NCBI RefSeq assembly: GCF_000003605.2
Contig: NW_003152811.1
Location: 598 to 13,760 of the forward strand
Length of the DNA stretch: 13,163 bases
Direction: 5' to 3'
Source: Saccoglossus kowalevskii
Taxonomy: Eukaryota; Hemichordata; Enteropneusta; Harrimaniidae
The stretch's first letter is position 1, and every line of letters starts with the position of its first letter. The position numbers were made by a program, and so were the translations under genes. The notes below the pieces were generated by a model. That model ran no database searches. It saw only the letters and a list, made by a program, of their open reading frames with translations, and was not told the origin of the DNA. Positions 10,751 through 13,163 of this stretch are shown in pieces.

Positions 10751-11070
10751 ACTTGGTATATAAGTGCCTGCATGGGACAATGCTAAAGACCTGATTACTG
10801 GTAGTTTTAATAAGACTTGGTATATAAGTGCCTGCATGGGACAATGCTAAAGATCTGATTACTGGTGGTTTTAATAAGACTTGGTATATAAGTGCCTGCA
10901 TGGGACAATGCTAAAGACCGGATTACCGGTGGTTTTAATAAGACTTGGTATATAAGTGCCTGCATGGGACAATGCTAAAGACCTGATTACTGGTAGTTTT
11001 AATAAGACTTGCTATATAAGTGCCTGCATGGGACAATGCTAAAGATCTGATTACTGGTAGTTTTAATAAG
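10303..11070. repeat. Higher-order block 'Y', copy 3
   Basis: The order is I-C-A-J-B-C-B-B-H-C-B, then a GCTATA unit, 768 bases. It differs from copy 2 by B instead of A in the eighth unit, by GCTATA in the J unit (10495), and by CATGGGAC rather than CATGAGAC in the last unit. Confidence 0.85.
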
Positions 11071-11454
11071 ACTTGGTATATAAGTGCCTGCATGGGACAA
11101 TGCTAAAGACCGGATTACTGGTAGTTTTAATAAGACTTGGTATATAAGTGCCTGCATGGGACAATGCTAAAGACCGGATTACTGGTAGTTTTAATAAGAC
11201 TTGGTATATAAGTGCCTGCATGGGACAATGCTAAAGACCTGATTACTGGTAGTTTTAATAAGACTTGGTATATAAGTGCCTGCATGGGACAATGCTAAAG
11301 ATCGGATTACCGGTAATTTTAATAAGACTTGGTATATAAGTGCCTGCATGGGACAATGCTAAAGACCGGATTACTGGTAGTTTTAATAAGACTTGGTTTA
11401 TAAGTGCCTGCATGGGACAATGCTAAAGATCGGATTACTGGTAGTTTTAATAAG
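11071..11454. repeat. Six-unit block F-F-B-E-F-G, copy 2
   Basis: This matches 9727-10110 in class order, including the GGTTTATAAG marker in the last unit. Here it is followed by six units that are absent after copy 1. Confidence 0.85.
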
Positions 11455-11838
11455 ACTTGGTATATAAGTGCTGCATGGGACAATGCTAAAGACCGGATTA
11501 CCGGTGGTTTTAATAAGACTTTGGTATATAAGTGCCTGCATGGGACAATGCTAAAGATCTGATTACTGGTAGTTTTAATAAGACTTGGTATATAAGTGCC
11601 TGCATGGGACAATGCTAAAGATCTGATTACTGGTAGTTTTAATAAGACTTGGTATATAAGTGCCTGCATGGGACAATGCTAAAGACCTGATTACTGGTAG
11701 TTTTAATAAGACTTGGTATATAAGTGCCTGCATGGGACAATGCTAAAGACCTGATTACTGGTAGTTTTAATAAGACTTGGTATATAAGTGCCTGCATGGG
11801 ACAATGCTAAAGACCGGATTACTGGTAGTTTTAATAAG
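11455..11838. repeat. Six-unit segment C-A-A-B-B-F, copy 2, inserted between two halves of another block
   Basis: Left of it, 11071-11454 matches 9727-10110. Right of it, 11839-12478 matches 10111-10750. In the first copy those halves are adjacent, so these 384 bases are extra. The class order matches 6015-6398. The first unit (11455) has lost one C (GTGCTGC) and the second (11518) has gained a T (GACTTTGG), so the two indels cancel and lie at the left junction. Confidence 0.82.
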
Positions 11839-12478
11839 ACTTGGTATATAAGTGCCTGCATGGGACAATGCTAAAGACCTGATTACCGGTGGTTTTAATA
11901 AGACTTGGTATATAAGTGCCTGCATGGGACAATGCTAAAGACCGGATTACCGGTGGTTTTAATAAGACTTAGTATATAAGTGCTTGCATGGGACAATGCT
12001 AAAGATCAGATTACTGGTAATTTTAATAAGATTTGGTATATAAGTGCCTGCATGGGACAATGCTAAAGACCTCATTACCGGTGGTTTTAATAAGACTTGG
12101 TATATAAGTGCCTGCATGGGACAATGCTAAAGACCGGATTACCGGTGGTTTTAATAAGACTTGGTATATAAGTGCCTGCATGGGACAATGCTAAAGATCT
12201 GATTACTGGTAGTTTTAATAAGACTTGGTATATAAGTGCCTGCATGGGACAATGCTAAAGATCAGATTACTGGTAATTTTAATAAGACTTGGTATATAAG
12301 TGCCTGCATGGGACAATGCTAAAGACCTGATTACTGGTAGTTTTAATAAGACTTGGTATATAAGTGCCTGCATGGGACAATGCTAAAGACCGGATTACCG
12401 GTGGTTTTAATAAGACTTGGTATATAAGTGCCTGCATGGGACAATGCTAAAGACCTGATTACTGGTAGTTTTAATAAG
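11839..12478. repeat. Ten-unit block I-C-J-I-C-A-J-B-C-B, copy 2
   Basis: It carries the same GTGCTTGC and AAGATTTGG markers as 10111-10750. It has private changes: ACTTAGTATA at 11967 and ACCTCATTACC in the unit at 12031. It overlaps Y copy 4. Confidence 0.84.
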
Positions 12479-12862
12479 ACTTGGTATATAAGTGCCTGCA
12501 TGGGACAATGCTAAAGATCTGATTACTGGTAGTTTTAATAAGACTTGGTATATAAGTGCCTGCATGGGACAATGCTAAAGATCTGATTACTGGTAGTTGT
12601 AATAAGACTTGGTATATAAGTGCCTGCATGGGACAATGCTAAAGATCTGATTACTGGTGGTTTTAATAAGACTTGGTATATAAGTGCCTGCATGGGACAA
12701 TGCTAAAGACCGGATTACCGGTGGTTTTAATAAGACTTGGTATATAAGTGCCTGCATGGGACAATGCTAAAGACCTGATTACTGGTAGTTTTAATAAGAC
12801 TTGCTATATAAGTGCCTGCATGGGACAATGCTAAAGATCTGATTACTGGTAATTTTAATAAG
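12031..12862. repeat. Higher-order block 'Y', copy 4, one unit longer
   Basis: The order is I-C-A-J-B-C-B-A-A-H-C-B, then a GCTATA unit of class O: 13 units, 832 bases. The extra A unit (12543) ends TTGTAATAAG, a change seen elsewhere only in the second unit of the window. A one-unit slippage or unequal exchange explains the added length. Confidence 0.83.
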
Positions 12863-13163
12863 ACTTGGTATATAAGTGCCTGCATGGGACAATGCTAAAG
12901 ACCGGATTACCGGTGGTTTTAATAAGACTTGGTATATAAGTGCCTGCATGGGACAATGCGAAAGATCTGATTACTGGTGGTTTTAATAAGACTTGGTATA
13001 TAAGTGCCTGCATGGGACAATGCTAAAGACCGGATTACCGGTGGTTTTAATAAGACTTGGTATATAAGTGCCTGCATGGGACAATGCTAAAGACCTGATT
13101 ACTGGTAGTTTAATAAGACTTGCTATATAAGTGCCTGCATGGACATGCTAAAGATCTGATACT
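12799..13163. repeat. Segment O-C-H-C-B-(GCTATA unit), partner of 3007-3390, cut by the window end
   Basis: The H unit at 12927 has the private GCGAAAG change shared with 3135. The last complete unit (13055) is 63 bases because TTTT reads TTT. The final partial unit (13118-13163) reads CATGGACATGC and GATACT, lacking one G, one A and one T. These losses resemble sequence-end errors more than real divergence. Confidence 0.78.

Larger units (their letters stand above)
1..13163. repeat. 64-bp satellite array, about 205.5 tandem copies, filling the window
   Basis: Units begin with ACTTGG at 1, 66, 130, 194, 258 and so on, every 64 bases to the end; the unit at 194-257 is a typical one. I placed each unit start by hand, and only a few units depart from 64 bases: the first (65), those at 1410, 2433, 2496, 11455 and 13055 (63 each), 11518 (65), and the cut last one at 13118. 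The unit is about 36% GC with more G than C on this strand. Variation is concentrated at unit positions 40, 42, 49, 53 and 54; elsewhere most units match exactly. No unique sequence interrupts the array. A eukaryotic satellite is the best reading. The central tandem repeat of a large transposon is an alternative that cannot be excluded without flanks. The family name and species are not recognised. Confidence 0.97.

Noticed and set aside
11319-11669. Minus-strand open reading frame of 116 codons
   Set aside because: It spans the 63-base unit at 11455 and the 65-base unit at 11518, which shift the frame past the stop. The peptide is the satellite read in rotating frames, and the same segments recur within it.
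1-13163. CRISPR array
   Set aside because: Period and regularity could suggest one, but there are no unique spacers: about 50 of 64 positions are shared by all units, and the variable box has only a handful of recurring states. No cas genes are present.
1-13163. Hammerhead-ribozyme satellite
   Set aside because: CTGATTA resembles the CTGATGA core, but the required CTGANGA and GAAA core elements are not present in the unit on either strand.
1-13163. CENP-B box or telomeric repeat
   Set aside because: No stretch fits the CENP-B box pattern (TTCG...CGGGA), and there is no run of a short telomere-type repeat on either strand.
1-13163. Repetitive protein gene (silk-like or surface protein) encoded by the tandem repeat
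   Set aside because: A coding repeat would keep a multiple of three. A 64-base unit shifts frame each time, and each minus-strand frame meets a stop within three units; the plus strand has stops soon after each ATG (ATGGGACAATGCTAA).
1-13163. Prokaryotic origin iterons or plasmid partition repeats
   Set aside because: Iteron arrays are short, with a few to a few dozen copies, and lie next to a replication gene. Over 200 copies with no gene does not fit.
1-13163. Promoter call at every TATATAAG
   Set aside because: The motif alone is not enough to annotate about 200 promoters. It is kept as an observation and not listed as a feature.

Overview
The whole window is a head-to-tail tandem array of one 64-bp unit, read here from 'acttgg' to 'aataag', in about 205 and a half copies with no break. 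I see no gene, RNA gene, transposase, CRISPR array or unique sequence on either strand. A gene-free array of this length, with about 36% GC and high identity between units, is typical of eukaryotic nuclear satellite DNA (heterochromatic, pericentromeric, subtelomeric, or the tandem core of a large transposon). Nothing identifies the species, and both ends of the window lie inside the array.

Most of each unit is nearly invariant. It carries, in order, a TATA-like core (TATATAAG, unit positions 7-14), the segment CCTGCATGGGACAATGC (17-33), and a variable box (about 39-54), then TTTTAATAAG (55-64). Units can be classed by the bases at positions 40, 42, 49, 53 and 54. I use these letter codes throughout: A=TTTAG (commonest), B=CTTAG, C=CGCGG, D=CGCAA, E=TGCAA, F=CGTAG, G=TGTAG, H=TTTGG, I=CTCGG, J=TATAA, K=TTCAA, L=CTTAC, M=CTCGG plus G50A, N=D plus C41T, O=TTTAA, P=CGCAG plus G51T, Q=TACGG, R=CTTGG.

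Read as a string of classes, the array is an irregular higher-order mosaic. Blocks of 6 to 13 units, recognisable by class order and by private substitutions, recur at different spacings. (1) A 12-unit block, I-C-A-J-B-C-B-A-H-C-B-(GCTATA unit), is present four times, near 1857, 8383, 10303 and 12031. (2) A 768-bp 12-unit block is duplicated side by side at 2369-3902. (3) A block containing the rare L-M pair occurs at 6399, 7871 and 9087, with a fragment at 4799. (4) A six-unit segment at 6015 reappears at 11455 inside a copy of another block. (5) A one-base marker, GCGAAAG, links 3135 to 12927. This pattern fits repeated unequal exchange, block amplification and gene conversion.

The only open reading frames longer than about 52 codons lie on the minus strand, and each spans units carrying a single-base indel. 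They come from the repeat, not from genes. The last 60 bases of the window hold four single-base homopolymer deletions, which suggests a low-quality sequence end.
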